64,000 nt of DNA from Sacculina carcini (GCA_916048095.2 OU696571.1:9174001-9238000), one strand, 5' to 3'. Positions 20,936 through 32,002 are shown, counted from the first letter of the stretch. The notes: generated by a model from the sequence alone, not told the origin. Made by a program: numbers and translations.

Positions 20936-22032
20936 CGATAAAGTGAACCGAAGTCGTTCGAAGTCGAGTGACTCGAGAAAGCCACAATGCTTTCGATGTG
21001 GCAAACACGGTCACAAGGCAAATGTATGCCGGCATGCAGATTCGGGTTGCAATTTCTGCAAAAAGAAAGGACACTTGGAGATTATTTGCAAACAGAAGAA
21101 ACGAATTACTACTACTTCAGATGTCAAATGTATTACGAAACTCGAGCTTCTGAACAGAGTGAATCAGACCGACGTGAAAATTCCCAAGCTTGAAGTTGAG
21201 GTGGAAATTGAAGGCAAAACATGCATTATGGAACTTGACACGGGATCTGTAGCCAACTTCATCACGAATGAGAATTGGATGAAGCTCCTCAAACCTGCGC
21301 TACAGGAAATCCATACACAATACGAGTCAGCCTCGAAGCACACACTGCCAATACTAGGAGGCTTCACTGGGCAGGTACGAGCTTCCACTGGAGCCAGCTG
21401 TCATATTCCGATCGTCGTGACCGATGTTGTCGGACTGAGCTTACTGGGTCGCGACGCCATAGCTGCAATGCATATTTCAGTTGACAAAGCCGTTCAAACG
21501 ATGAAAAAATCATCGGTCTACTCAGTGAAAGAAGGTGAGTCACTGACTTCACTGAAAACTGCCTGCCGTGAACTTTGCAGAGAATTTCAAGACTTGTTCA
21601 AGGATTTGCTTGAAAGACTTTGAGCTGGAAATTCAGTTCAAAGAGAGCACCAAACCTATTTTCTGCAAACCTCGACCGGTACCATTCGCTATGCAAGATG
21701 ACTTGTCACAGACCTATGAGAGAGGCATAAATAAAGGAATATGGGAGCGAACGTCATTCAACGGCTACGGTACACCGGTGGTCCCGGTGAGAAAGAAACA
21801 GAACAGTGAAGGGAAGTCTTCCATCCGTGTGTGTGGTGATTATTAAGCTACTGTCAACCCGCAGTTAGAGACACACCGGCAACCACTTCCAACAGCAGAA
21901 GAGCTCATGAGCAGATTGCATGGCTGCTATGGATTCTCCAAAGTTGACCTCGCTGATGCGTACAACCAAATTCGCCTCGGACCTGTCAGCCAAAGACGAC
22001 TTGCTTTGAGCACTCACAAAAGTGTTCGGCTT
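20865..22032 (+). pseudogene. Zinc knuckles, protease and RT start of the Mag-like element
   Basis: Two CCHC-like knuckles (CFRCGKHGHKANVC; CNFCKKKGHLEIIC) precede an aspartic protease with ELDTGSVANFI and LLGRDAI. A frame change near 21,600 leads into RT (PIFCKPRPVPFAM; GTPVVPVRKK), an in-frame TAA follows VCGDY at about 21,844, and RT continues as FSKVDLADAYNQI to RRLALSTHK. It stops at the central junction before the catalytic motif. Confidence 0.85.
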
Positions 22033-22116
22033 CAAAAACAAACAATGTATATGTACGCATATCGCACCGCCACCTATTCGGCAAAAACACTCGTCACACG
22101 TACGGATGCCGCTACA
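22033..22116 (-). repeat. Fragment of the 3' LTR of CsRn1-like element no. 2
   Basis: 84 bp matching the first bases of the LTR at 11,435 (TGTAGCGGCATCC on the minus strand), cut at the central junction. The adjoining 14-base C run (22,117-22,130) is the polypurine tract on the minus strand. The integrase frame reads through it as glycines. Confidence 0.8.
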
Positions 22117-24121
22117 CCCCCCCCCCCCCAGAGTCTAACATGAATGAGACTCGATAGCGCGCTGGCGGTCGGACTTCTCTCCCGGAGCGTGTGCGCAGGA
22201 TTAACCGAGGCGCTGTGACAGAAGCGGTAGCCGGCGTGTGTGGGCGAGGTATTCTGGGTGCCGGAGCTGGAACACGTTGTCGCCGCGGCAGTGATGGATG
22301 TGTTGAGCCGATACGGTTGCCCCGCAAGAACAGTCGAGGCCCTTGGGACGTAAGTGCAGTGCTTGGTGGCAGTGGATTGTGTGTTGTCGGTGTTGTCTGT
22401 GTCAAAGCAGGTGTCGCTCTCCTCGATGATCGCAGGCTTGACCCGGTCGAGGGAGATGATGTCATTGCCTGAAATGTGCCGAATGGTGACGGTCTTGGGC
22501 GTACGTGCAGCCTCGCGGAATGGGCCGTCGTAGGGCGCGTTGAGTGGCGAGTGGTGTCCTCCGTGGCGAACAAAGACATGTGTGCAGGTGTCCAGGCCAC
22601 GCGGTATGTAGGAGCTCCGATGAGTCAGTCGAGGTGGAACCGGCCTTAGGCGGCTCAGAGTGCGCCGCAGGACCTCAGCATACGATGCTGGTGGCAAGTG
22701 TGTGCCATTGCCTTGTGCCGATGTCACCAACTCACCGGGTAGTCTGAGAGGCGCTCCGTCCACCAGCTCGGCCGGCGACGTTTGCAGATCGGCCTTGACG
22801 CTCGTGCGTACACCGAGAAGGACCGCGGGCAGCGTGCTCGTCCACTTGGTGTTTTGATGCGCACGGAGGCCCGCCTTGAGCTGCCGGTGAAAGCGCTCGA
22901 CTAGACCGTTGCTGGCCGGATGGTAGCTGGTCGTAGTGGAGTGTTTGCAGCCCAGGACGTCGCACAGTTGTCGCCATTGCGTGCTAGTGAACTGCGCTCC
23001 TCTGTCGGTTGTGACGATATCCGGCACTCGGAAACGCGCGATCCAGCTGGAGACAAAAGCGTCGCACACTGTTTCGGTTCGAACATCGGGTATCGGCGTC
23101 GCTTCTGCCCATCTGGTGTAACGACATATACATGTGAATATGTACATGTTACCATTCGATGGCGGCAACGGACCCACGATGTCGGCATGTACATGCTGGA
23201 AACGCTCGCTCGGTAGTTTGAACTCGGCTGCCGGAGTGCGGCTATGCCGGTGCACCTTCGACCTCTGACAGGGTATGCACGCTCGTGTCCATCGTGCGAT
23301 GTAACGGTGCATGTCTGGCCACACACAGCGGAGCGTGATGAGATCACGTGTCGCTCGAGCGCCGGAGTGTGAGATGTTGTGCCGGAGATCAAAGCATCGA
23401 CGCCGTAGTGCAGTTGGTATCACTGGGCGTGACCTCCCCGTCGACTCATTGCAGAGCAGTTTTGCACCGCTGGGCAGCTTAATGTGGCGGAGCTGCAGCG
23501 AGTGCGGCTGGTCAACGAATGCCGTTAGCTCAGGGTCAGCCTGCGCGTCTGCCAGAGCGTCGAAGTCGTGCAGCGGCGGGTGCGGCACCTGCAGCATGTT
23601 GATGACGCGAGACAAGGTGTCGGCGACAACATTCTCGGCTCCAGGCATATGACGCACATCGGTAGTAAATTGGGCGACAAAGTCGAGGTGACGAACTTCA
23701 CGGGGCGAGTAGTGATCAGATGGTGAGTTGACCGCTCCCACCAGTGGTCGGTGGTCCGTGAAGACGATGAAATGCCGGCCCTCCACAGCGTAGCGGAACC
23801 TGCGGATGGCCAGGTACACCGCAAGCAGCTCGCGACCGAAGGCGCTGTAACAGCGTTCAGCAGGGCGCAGTGCTTTGGAGAGAAAGCAAAGTGGCTGCCA
23901 CTGCTGGTCGACGAACTGCTGCAGAACGGCGCCGACGGCTGTGTCTGAGGCATCAACCTGGAGACTGATGGGAGCCTCCTTGACGGGGTGAGCCAGGCGA
24001 ACAGCGTTGACCATCTGCAGTTTCGCTGCGGAGAATGCGTCACCTGCTTGAGTCGTCCACTTGACCGGCAGACGAGACCGCTTTCCTGCCGGAACGAGCA
24101 GTGCATGCAGCGGCTGGAGTT
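22117..24121 (-). CDS. RNase H-integrase half of CsRn1-like element no. 2 (right arm)
   Basis: One open frame of about 670 codons. Order: tail of the RT connection (LQPLHALLVPAGKR), RNase H (QVDASDTAVGAVLQQF; VFTDHRPLVGAV; HMPGAENVVADTLSR), integrase zinc finger (HNISHSGARATRD to CIPCQRSK), DDE core (HADIVGPLPPSNG, TTDRGAQF, HPASNGLVERFHRQ) and a basic C-terminal domain with FVRHGGHHSPL. No frame breaks are visible, unlike the 5' half on the other strand. The 5' edge is the Mag-like LTR at 24,122, which replaces the rest of RT. Confidence 0.88.
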
Positions 24122-24314
24122 TGTTGTGTATCGCTTTTCTTACAAAACCAGCAACATAACACAACGGAATACATTTAAATCCTCAAATGAAACAAGCAAA
24201 TAAAGGAACGTAAGCAACGTGTTTCTCCCCAGTACACAATTGTAGCACATGCGCCGAAAGCGCTCAGTATGTAACGCTTCTAGCTAATTATTACATTTAG
24301 CACACGTCACAACA
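24122..24314 (-). repeat. 3' LTR of the Mag-like element (right arm)
   Basis: 193 bp, inverted with respect to 19,857-20,049. On the minus strand it is preceded by the purine tract GGTGGGGAGG. Beyond its end the CsRn1-like pol resumes, so both outer borders of the Mag-like insertion are preserved in the window, one in each arm. A target duplication is not clear. Confidence 0.87.
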
Positions 24315-24364
24315 CCTCCCCACCAATTGGAAGCAATAGATCAGCAATGCGGACAATGTCGTGG

Positions 24365-25970
24365 TTAGGGAGTCATCTTCGCTCGTCTTGGTACTGCGAC
24401 CTTGCTATCTTGCACCGTAGGAGGTTCATTCGAGAATTGCACCCTTCTACGTGTACATGAGTGGGATGAACGCTGTGGTTTCTCCCGAGGCTGCGCTCTC
24501 CCGCTCTGGAACTCTTCCGGTACTTCTCCTGGATCAGCATCGTCGTTAGTTGTGTATCGTTTGCGTAGTTGTTCAACGTGACGTCGCCAGAGGGGACCAC
24601 GCGGTACGACCTTCACATTCATACAGCGACTGCCACATCGTTTGACGACTATGGCAGGAACCCATCGTGGATCTCTGTCTCGACGCGGTCCGCAGTATAG
24701 CGCATAAGCTGCGTCTCCTGGGCGATACAATGACTCTTTGGATATGTCCTGCTGCTGTGATCTGGAAGCGATTTGGTCGTGCTTTCTTTGAATGATGTGT
24801 GTTGAAGACGGTAATAGCGTGTCAAGTAAAGTGCGCATCTGTCTACCGTTGAGCATTTCACTCGGTGACAATCCTCCAGAAGTTGGCGTTCTTCGGTATT
24901 GCATGAGAAAGTCTCTCAGTGCCGCTCTCGGAGGGAGCTGGCTTTTCGACATAGACCTTTTGAATGTCTGTATGAGACGTTCCGCCGCCCCGTTTGTAGC
25001 TGGATGATACGGAGCTCCCAAGAGATGTACGATTCCACTTTCAGCACACCACACCTTGAATTCTTCACTTGAAAATGCAGGTCCATTATCGGTAACAATT
25101 GTATGCGGATACCCAAAGTGGGCAAAATCATCTTCAAGAAGCTCCGTCGTAGCCTTCGTAGTTACGGCTTGAGTCGGATGGATGCACGGGTACTTGGACA
25201 GCGCATCAGTCATCACCAACCAGTTTTTGCCGAGAAAGTTCGCAGAATGATCCACCTGCACTCGGCTCCAAGCCTTTTCTGGTAACATCCAAGGGTGTAC
25301 CGCTGGTTTTGGCGGACGGTTCTGCTGTTCCGCACAAGACGTACAGCTACGGCAAGTCGATTCAATTTCACTGTCGATGCGAGGCCAATACACTGACGTC
25401 CGAGCTAGTTGCTTCATTCGCATCATACCCATGTGTCCAGAATGTAGAATCTGCAAAACATTTGGACGCAAAACAGAAGGAATCACAATCCTGGAGCCGT
25501 ACAATAAGCATCCATGTATCGTAGACAATGCAGTTGCACAACTCCTGAAACTTTCAACGTCATCATCGTCCGTTTTCTGAACAGGCCAGCCTTCACGCGT
25601 ATATCGCATAGCCGTAGCAATGATTCTGTCTTTCGATGAATGTGCTTGTACGGATGATGCACTCGCTACTTTCACTTGATCTTTAATAGCGTTTATGGCA
25701 TAAGCTGCATCAACGTCTTTTGCATCCTCTTCTTGGTCAAACCCAGCATCATTGCCAACTGGTAGTCGGCTCAAAACGTCTGCATTGGCATGTTCAGCCG
25801 TTTTGCGGTACTCAATGCAGTATTGATAATGGCTCAGCTCCAGAGCCCATCGAGCAAGACGATTTGCAGCTAAAACCGGATTAGAATTTGATGGACCGAA
25901 CAAGGCAAGAAGCGGTTTATGGTCTGTCACCCTTATGAACTTTCGACCGACCAGGTATTGAGAGAATTTT
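24365..25970 (-). CDS. RNase H-integrase of the Mag-like element, fused upstream to CsRn1-like gag
   Basis: The frame starts inside RNase H (FIRVTDHKPLLALFG; NADVLSRLP) and continues through the integrase zinc finger (HSGHMGMMRMKQL to CTSCAEQQ), the DDE core (VQVDHSANFLGK, VTDNGPAFS, HPATNGAAERLIQTF) and a basic tail with YRPGDAAYALYCG. Upstream the same frame runs without a stop into the gag sequence of another element at 25,971, making a chimeric 607-codon frame that is almost certainly an accident of rearrangement. Confidence 0.85.
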
Positions 25971-26832
25971 GGTCGTGGCGTGGCGGGAGATGGACGACGA
26001 GGCTCAGACAGCTGGAGCCCGCTGTGACCTGTCTGTCGGTCAGCGGCTCGAGACAGCCGGAGCTCACCAGGCTGGCAACAGTGGCCACCAAAGTGTCCAA
26101 GTCTGCGCCGTGGGCTGCGACGTTGGAGGCTGGCGTGTCGCGTGGTAGCGTGGGCCCATCTGCGGAGGCGACGGCGCTCACTGGCCATGCGCTAGATGGC
26201 TGCTGAGCAGTGGCGGCGACGAATCGGTCAGCCGCGAGCGCCAGGTCGTCCAGCTGGGCGTCGTCCGGCAACAGCGACAGGGCCGCCCGCACAGACTGAG
26301 GTAGGCGCTGCAGAAAAAGCGTCCGCAGCAGGCCGGTATCGCTCGAGTCCCCAGCCGCAATCAGCTCGTTTCGCATGTTGCGCAGGAGCTGCGATGGCCG
26401 CTGGTGGCCCAACTGCTGATGCCGCAGGAGAGCCTTCAGTCTCAACGCACGTGTTGTGGCCAGGCGAGTCCTGAGGGCGGCGCACAGTTCAGCGGAGGCC
26501 GCCGCTGGTCGGAGGATGACGTCCTTGACCTGTGACGCCACCGTGATGGGCAAGTTGGCCGCCAGGAGTTTGAGGCGGCTGCGATCGTCCTCCACACCAG
26601 ATACCTCCAGGGCGAACTCCACCTGGGTCAACCATAGGTCCGGGTCCTCGGCGGAGAAAGGCGGCAGACGGAAGGACGCCATAGGCTTGCCGGTCTGTAG
26701 CGGATCGTCGGTGTTGACGGGCCGTCCGCTCGAGGTGGTTGCAGTGTCCGGTCGTCCCTCGCAGGCGGCTGAGTTTCCTGCGGCGTCGGGTGCGGACATG
26801 GCGGCGATGAGCAGTTCAGGCGTGGCGATCAC
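25971..26832 (-). pseudogene. Gag of CsRn1-like element, right-arm copy (truncated)
   Basis: Nearly identical to the gag at 17,528 (same MIATPELLIAAMSAPDAAGN start and the same capsid motifs), but cut at 25,971 and joined to Mag-like RNase H. The zinc knuckle is lost. The high similarity shows the duplication is fairly recent or has been homogenised. Confidence 0.88.
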
Positions 26833-26845
26833 GTCGGTGTCACCA

Positions 26846-27111
26846 ACGTAGCGCTGTGTTGCGCGTAAAGGGACCGCCTAGTCCGGACGTACTCACTGCA
26901 GCCCCACAGAGGGTGCGCGAGAGGCAGCGAGTGTTCGGGGTCTCCACCCGGACGTTTCTGCTGTTCCCGCACGCGACAAAAGGGGCCACGAAAGGCGCGC
27001 GGGAAGAAGCGAAGCGCCGCTACTAGCTCGATAAAAAATTATACAGACGATACAAAAATGCATAAGCACAACACGTAGAATAACATTACACAACTCTGCA
27101 ATAATAATTCT
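26846..27111 (-). repeat. CsRn1-like LTR remnants with internal deletion
   Basis: 26,846-27,026 matches the last part of the 5' LTR (17,513-17,333, inverted), and 27,027-27,111 matches 12,268-12,184. The two parts meet at a short AG overlap. Everything between (12,269-17,332 in the left arm) is absent here. The primer site in this copy reads TGGTGAC at the gag side. Confidence 0.82.
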
Positions 27112-27523
27112 TGTGAGCGGAGGATAGGCAGTACACGGTAGAGTTGAATGTATCATGTTTCAGTGTGAGAGGAGAGGGCGCTAGTTGGCTGTTCGTCCAT
27201 GAGTGTATGCCTGTCTGTTGTATTAGCACGAGCGGTTCGTGCCTAGAGGCGTCGAGGCGTGTATGTCTGTATGTGGAGTATACAGGGAGTCGCGAGGGGT
27301 GTTCGTTTGTGCGTGGTCGTTGTTGTGCGTAGTGCTTGAGTCTGAGATGTCTGATTGTATTGTGAAGGTGTCAGTCGAGTCGTCTGTGTGTGAGAAGTGT
27401 ACGTTCGTGTAATGAAGAAATTACGACTGGTTAGCGCTTCAACTCATTTATCTATTTCTACTGTTTGCTTGGCTATTATCAATATATCACTTGTGTTTGG
27501 GCCTGCGTCTTGATTCTCCAACA
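27112..27523 (+). repeat. 5' LTR of the 412-bp-LTR element
   Basis: 412 bp, TGTGAGCGGAGG...TCTCCAACA. It differs from the 3' LTR at a handful of positions, indicating modest age. Confidence 0.92.
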
Positions 27524-27545
27524 AGCTATTTCGGCTGAATTAATC

Positions 27546-28175
27546 ATGGAAACACTGAAACTTACCGATATTGTGGAGAAGTACGATGGCAGCGGCGAAC
27601 TGGATAGTTGGCTAGAAAAATTGAAGTTGGGCTGTCAATTGAAGAACATAGCGGATGTTGCGAGTGTACTTCCATTTTTTAATCAGAAAAAATGCGTTTC
27701 ATGTCCTTCCAACATCTGTCTAAAGGAGATAAAAAGAAGGAGACAGCTATTGTTGCGGTTTTACGACAATCGTTCGGATTGTGTGGCGTACGAGCAGTTT
27801 GTCACTAGGAATTGGAGACCAGATGAGACCCTGGACGAATATATGACTAATCTTCGGTCTCTTGGACGTTGCATCTCCTCAAGTGAAAGTGACCAATGGA
27901 TTGCATGTCAGTTTTTACGTGGGTTGCCTCCAGTTGTTCAGGAAACTGTTCGCGCAATGCACGGTTCAACACTGAAGATTGACAACGTGTTGAGCTGTGC
28001 CAAACAAGTGGTGGTTGATCAGAGAAGTGGCGGAAAATTTACTACTATGTCGGAAACTTCTCATGCGTATGTCGCTTCAAGGTTGAAAAATTATGCTTGC
28101 TATGAGTGTGGCAAAAATGGACACATAGCGAAACATTGTAAGAACAGAAGTTGTTTGGCCGTAATTACAGCGTGA
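27546..28175 (+). CDS. Gag of the 412-bp-LTR element
   Basis: The ATG at 27,546 opens METLKLTDIVEKYDGSGEL, a Gag start that I associate with several animal gypsy families. A single CCHC knuckle (CYECGKNGHIAKHC) lies at the end. The protein ends at 28,175, overlapping the pol frame by 25 bases in the -1 register. RT sequence begins almost directly after the knuckle, so the protease segment was deleted. Confidence 0.82.
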   Translation: METLKLTDIVEKYDGSGELDSWLEKLKLGCQLKNIADVASVLPFFNQKKCVSCPSNICLKEIKRRRQLLLRFYDNRSDCVAYEQFVTRNWRPDETLDEYMTNLRSLGRCISSSESDQWIACQFLRGLPPVVQETVRAMHGSTLKIDNVLSCAKQVVVDQRSGGKFTTMSETSHAYVASRLKNYACYECGKNGHIAKHCKNRSCLAVITA

Positions 28176-28972
28176 GACAGAATTATTTAGCCGAATTTGA
28201 CCATGAAGTGCAGACATGGATAGACGAAAAAAATATCATACCTTATGAGGAAAATGAGCATGGTCCCATTGGTGCAACGATACCTCTAATGGCGGTGAGG
28301 CAGGAAAGGAAGGGAAAAGTGAGGCCCGTGCTCGACTATAGGCGACTAAATGCTCACATACACAGCGCTCCGGGATTAGATGCGGCAGTCTGTGACGAAA
28401 AGTTGCGCAAGTGGCGTACCATGGGCGATCGGGTGGTCATGGTAGACCTAAAGAGAGCATATCTTCAGTTGTATGTAGCCAAGGGACTGTACCGCTTTCA
28501 AGTCGCCGAGGTGAAAGGAAAGAAGTATGTCATGACACGTTTAGGATTTGGCCTGAACATTGGACCGAAAGTGATGTGTTCTGTCATGAGAAATATTCTC
28601 GGAGAAGTTCCTCGATTTCAAGGATCAGTTGATTCGTATATCGATGATATTATTGTTGTTTGCAGTGTTATCAGCCCCCATGAAGTTCAAGACCATTTAT
28701 GACGATTCGGACTGATTACCAAAGAGCCTGAAGTTCTAGGAAACGGTAATGTGCTTGGTCTTCGAGTGAATGCAACTCCAAGTGGTTTCCAGTGGAGCAG
28801 AGAAGGAGCGCTCCCTGACATTCCTGAGATATTGACCAAGCGTGAAGTATTTTCAATATGCGGGAAATGGATTGGTCACTACCCGTGTGCGAGCTGGCTC
28901 CGAGTTGCGTGTGGTTGGATAAGACGCTGCGCGTCTGCGGATGGTGAAAATGGACGAAAGTCGTGGGACATT
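28151..28972 (+). pseudogene. Reverse transcriptase of the 412-bp-LTR element
   Basis: RT motifs in order: RPVLDYRRLNAHI, VVMVDLKRAYLQL, RLGFGLNIGPKVM and the catalytic YIDDIIVV. A TGA at 28,700-28,702 interrupts the frame, which continues in the same register to the RNase H approach (ICGKWIGHYPCASWLRVA). The SINE at 28,974 then splits pol. The protease is absent upstream. Confidence 0.85.
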
Positions 28973-28973
28973 T

Positions 28974-29247
28974 AACCCGGCGGAGCAGAATTTCATTGGG
29001 CGAATTCTACAATCCCACAGCCCCTGTCCACCCAGCAGAAAATTATGGTACCAGATATCAGTCATGAGTTGTGCCATGCATTCTGGGGAGGTGGCCCTCT
29101 CTAATACGTCTTACGTCCTTGTGGCGCCATAGCGTGGAGAGGGTCGGTTCTCCGGTGGCAGCGAGCTGCACGGGGCACGCCTGTGTGTTCATAAGCTTCG
29201 GCTTCTTCCCGTGTAGCAGCTGCCACTTAGGCATTTAACCTTTTAAG
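28974..29247 (+). mobile_element. SINE, 5'-truncated copy inside the 412-bp-LTR element
   Basis: This sequence matches, in opposite orientation, the SINE at 46,533-46,888 but lacks most of the tRNA-like head. It begins at CCCGGCGGAGCAG and ends at TTTAACCTTTT. A short GACA repeat lies on both sides; removing the insert with one GACA restores an open pol frame across the site (WD to NNVSED). Confidence 0.82.
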
Positions 29248-30755
29248 ACAATAATGTCAGTGAGGATGTCGCAGAGCTAGTCAGAAAGATAGCTGAGGAA
29301 GTGTCCGTAAATGATCCCGTGTATGGTATGTGGTATGTGTCGAGTAATGACGCTGTGGTATGGACGGACGCAAGTAATCTGGCAGAAGGCGTTGTCGTAA
29401 CGGTGGATGGAAGTCCTATAGAAGATGGTTGCTGGCTGCGAAAATCTGACGACAGCGCTCACATAAACGTCGCTGAATTGAGTGCCGCTATTAAAGGTTT
29501 GAGTTTATGTCTGAAATGGGGATTCAGGAGTACCCAGCTGAGAACCGATTCAAAAGTTGTGCATGGCTGGGTTAGCAGTATTGCCAAGAATAGTCACCGA
29601 ATCAAGTCACATGGATTGTCTGATATACTTGTGAAGCGTAGATTGGATATCATCCGAGAAATGATTGAGGAATATTCTATTGAGTTGTCTGTTGAGTATG
29701 TTGACACAGCAAACAACCTGGCCGACAAGTTGACAAGACTACCACCGTTCATCAAAGCGAAGCCTTCGGGGAAATGTTTCGGAGCGTGGGAAGACAGTCC
29801 TCACGAGTTAATTGTGACAATTCATGAACAATGTGGGCATATGGGCGTTGATCGCACGAAAGAACTGGTCAACAAGCGGGCTCCAAACGTAACTCGCGGT
29901 GATGTGAAGAAGGTAGTAGAAGATTGTGAGAGATGTCGTAGAATCGATCCTCCTATGGAAGTGAAGTACGAGCATGGCTCGCTGGAAATGAAAACTGTGT
30001 GGCAAAGACTTGCTATTGATATTACATATTTCAACCAAACGGCGTATCTCAGTGTGATAGATTGCTGTTCTCGATACACAATATGGAAGTGTCTGAGATC
30101 TGAGTGTGGAACTTCGGTTGCTGCTGCTTTAAAGAGCGTATTCGTGGAATTCGGTCCGCCTCAATCAGTTCTTTGTGACAACGCGCCTGTGTTTCGGAGT
30201 GCAGTATTTGAACGTCTCTTGGAAGGCTGGTGTGTTGAACAGGTGCTATGCTGTGCTTATCGACATCAAGGGAATGGCTTGTGTGAAAGAGTACACCGCA
30301 CTGTAAAACGAATGGCCGAAAAGTCCAAATATGATGTTGAGACAGCTGTGTTCTGGTACAACGCCACTACCAGTACGGCAACCAGCGAGCAGCCATTTGT
30401 GAGTGTTTTTGGGGCTGTCCCAGCACTGCCAGGAGTGCGGCACCGACGGGAAGGTGAAAGTTCTCGACTTGAAGGAACTTGGATGAATAGTGCAGAAAAT
30501 AAGGTTTCAAGTATGCCGTATAACGTGGGTGACCTAGTGTATCTGCGGCCTCGTTTTAATCGCTGCACATCCGAATGGAGTGAGCCTCACCGAGTTTGTC
30601 GTGTTGGACTGTGGCACGTGACATTTGAAGACGGGGTAAAGTGGCATGTCTCGCACGTCAGAAAGGCGGATAGTGGAGCGTCAATCATGAGACCGGATGA
30701 ACAATCGCAGAGACCCTTCTTACCAGGCGGTGGCAACCCCTGCGTATCAACGTGA
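29248..30755 (+). CDS. RNase H-integrase of the 412-bp-LTR element
   Basis: One open frame of about 490 codons. RNase H: VVWTDASNLAEGVVV, NVAELSAAIKGL, TDSKVVHGW, NNLADKLTRLP. Integrase zinc finger: HEQCGHMGVDR to CERCRRI. DDE core: LAIDITYFNQTAYLS, VLCDNAPVFR, QGNGLCERVHRTVKRM. The C-terminus has a GDLVYLRPRF motif. The catalytic residues are present, but the SINE upstream cuts this half off from RT. Confidence 0.85.
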
Positions 30756-30883
30756 GCGATCTGCTGAACTGGCGGTGCAGATCCCAGAGACGTTCTTCTG
30801 ATAGACTTCTGCGAGACCGATCGGCACTTAGACCTCCTCAAAGATACTGTTGTCAGGATGGATGTTGTACTGCCTGGGGGAGA

Positions 30884-31295
30884 TGTGAGCGGAGGATAGG
30901 CAGTACACGGTAGAGTTGAATGTGTCATGTTTCAGTGTGAGAGGAGAGGGCGCTAGTTGGCTGTGCGTCCATGAGTGTATGTCTGTCTGTTGTATTAGCA
31001 CGAGCGGTTCGTGCCTAGAGGCGTCGAGGCGTGTATGTCTGTATGTGGAGTATACAGGGAGTCGCGAGGGGTGTTCGTTCGTGCGTGGTCGTTGTTGTGC
31101 GTAGTGATTGAGTCTGCGATGTCTGATTGTATTGTGAAGGTGTCAGTCGAGTCGTCTGTGTGTGAGAAGTGTACGTTCGTGTAAGGAAGAAATTACGACT
31201 GGTTAGTGCTTCAACTCATTTATCTATGTCTACTGTTTGCTTCGCTATTATCAATATATCACTTGTGTTTGGGCCTGCGTCTTGATTCTCCAACA
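30884..31295 (+). repeat. 3' LTR of the 412-bp-LTR element
   Basis: 412 bp with the same ends as the 5' LTR and followed by ATTCT. Confidence 0.92.
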
Positions 31296-32002
31296 ATTCT
31301 ACTGTAACACACAAGAGCAATACATGCTGTACATATTAAATAACAAAAATAAACAATGTATATGTACGCATATCGCACCGCCACCTATTCGGCAAAAACA
31401 CTCGTCACACATACGGATGCCGCAACACTGTCTTTAGCCATTATGTTGTATGCACTTCCTGTACTTTAGTACGCTACATAAAATAAAATATTATTGTACT
31501 GACTGCAATTCAGTACGCTTCCTAAATTAAATTTACGGGCCCACAACACTGGCATTGTATGCGTCAAATTTCCCCGATACACTAAAAATGTACACAAGCA
31601 CTAACCTCATTGACGCTAATGTTGACGTGTCACATAATGTTGAACACTCAACTAAAACAACTGATGTTGCATGTAACATCGATCGTCTCTCGATAAGCAC
31701 TCTTCAGAAACACTCAGTAAGCATTCGGGTTTCTCACTGGTGCATGTCAATATCCGTAGCGTTAGGGCAAATTTTTACAAACTTCAAGAATTCTTGGAGT
31801 CATAATCCGTAAGTGGTGGAAAACTGCCTGATATAATTGCAGTATCGGAAACCTGGTTCGATAATAATACTAACTCAGACTTATATCAGTTGAAAACATT
31901 GTAGCCACACACACAATTCTTTTTTGTTCCATGTTTGTCAAATGTGTACACTGTTATATTGTATTTGCATTTGCCAATTATATGAATGCCACTATATCAC
32001 TG
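31296..32002 (-). other. Outer part of the right arm: CsRn1-like LTR start, non-LTR endonuclease, element no. 1 LTR tip
   Basis: Three pieces in the mirror order of the left arm. 31,296-31,427 is the first 132 bp of the CsRn1-like LTR (inverted). 31,428-31,899 is the non-LTR endonuclease start, here coding on the plus strand (opposite to the other pieces), with SETW followed by FDNNTNSDL. 31,900-32,002 is the first 103 bp of the element no. 1 LTR, matching 10,962-10,860. Beyond 32,002 the match ends and BEL/Pao sequence begins. Confidence 0.85.

Larger units (their letters stand above)
19857..22032 (+). mobile_element. Mag-like Ty3/gypsy element, 5' half
   Basis: The 193-bp 5' LTR is followed by a primer site, gag, protease and the start of RT, ending abruptly at about 22,032 where inverted CsRn1-like LTR sequence begins. 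Its 3' half lies in the other arm on the minus strand (25,970-24,122). The central RT segment with the catalytic Asp pair is missing from both halves. Mag-like identity rests on the Gag pattern and pol motifs. Confidence 0.82.
27107..31300 (+). mobile_element. Ty3/gypsy element with 412-bp LTRs, full length but defective
   Basis: The element proper is 27,112-31,295 with a perfect 5-bp target duplication ATTCT (27,107-27,111 and 31,296-31,300). A polypurine tract (GCCTGGGGGAGA) abuts the 3' LTR. Inside are gag, RT, RNase H and integrase. The protease is missing and a SINE splits pol. It sits in the same LTR position as the solo LTR in the left arm, so the insertion predates the inverted duplication. 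Confidence 0.92.
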
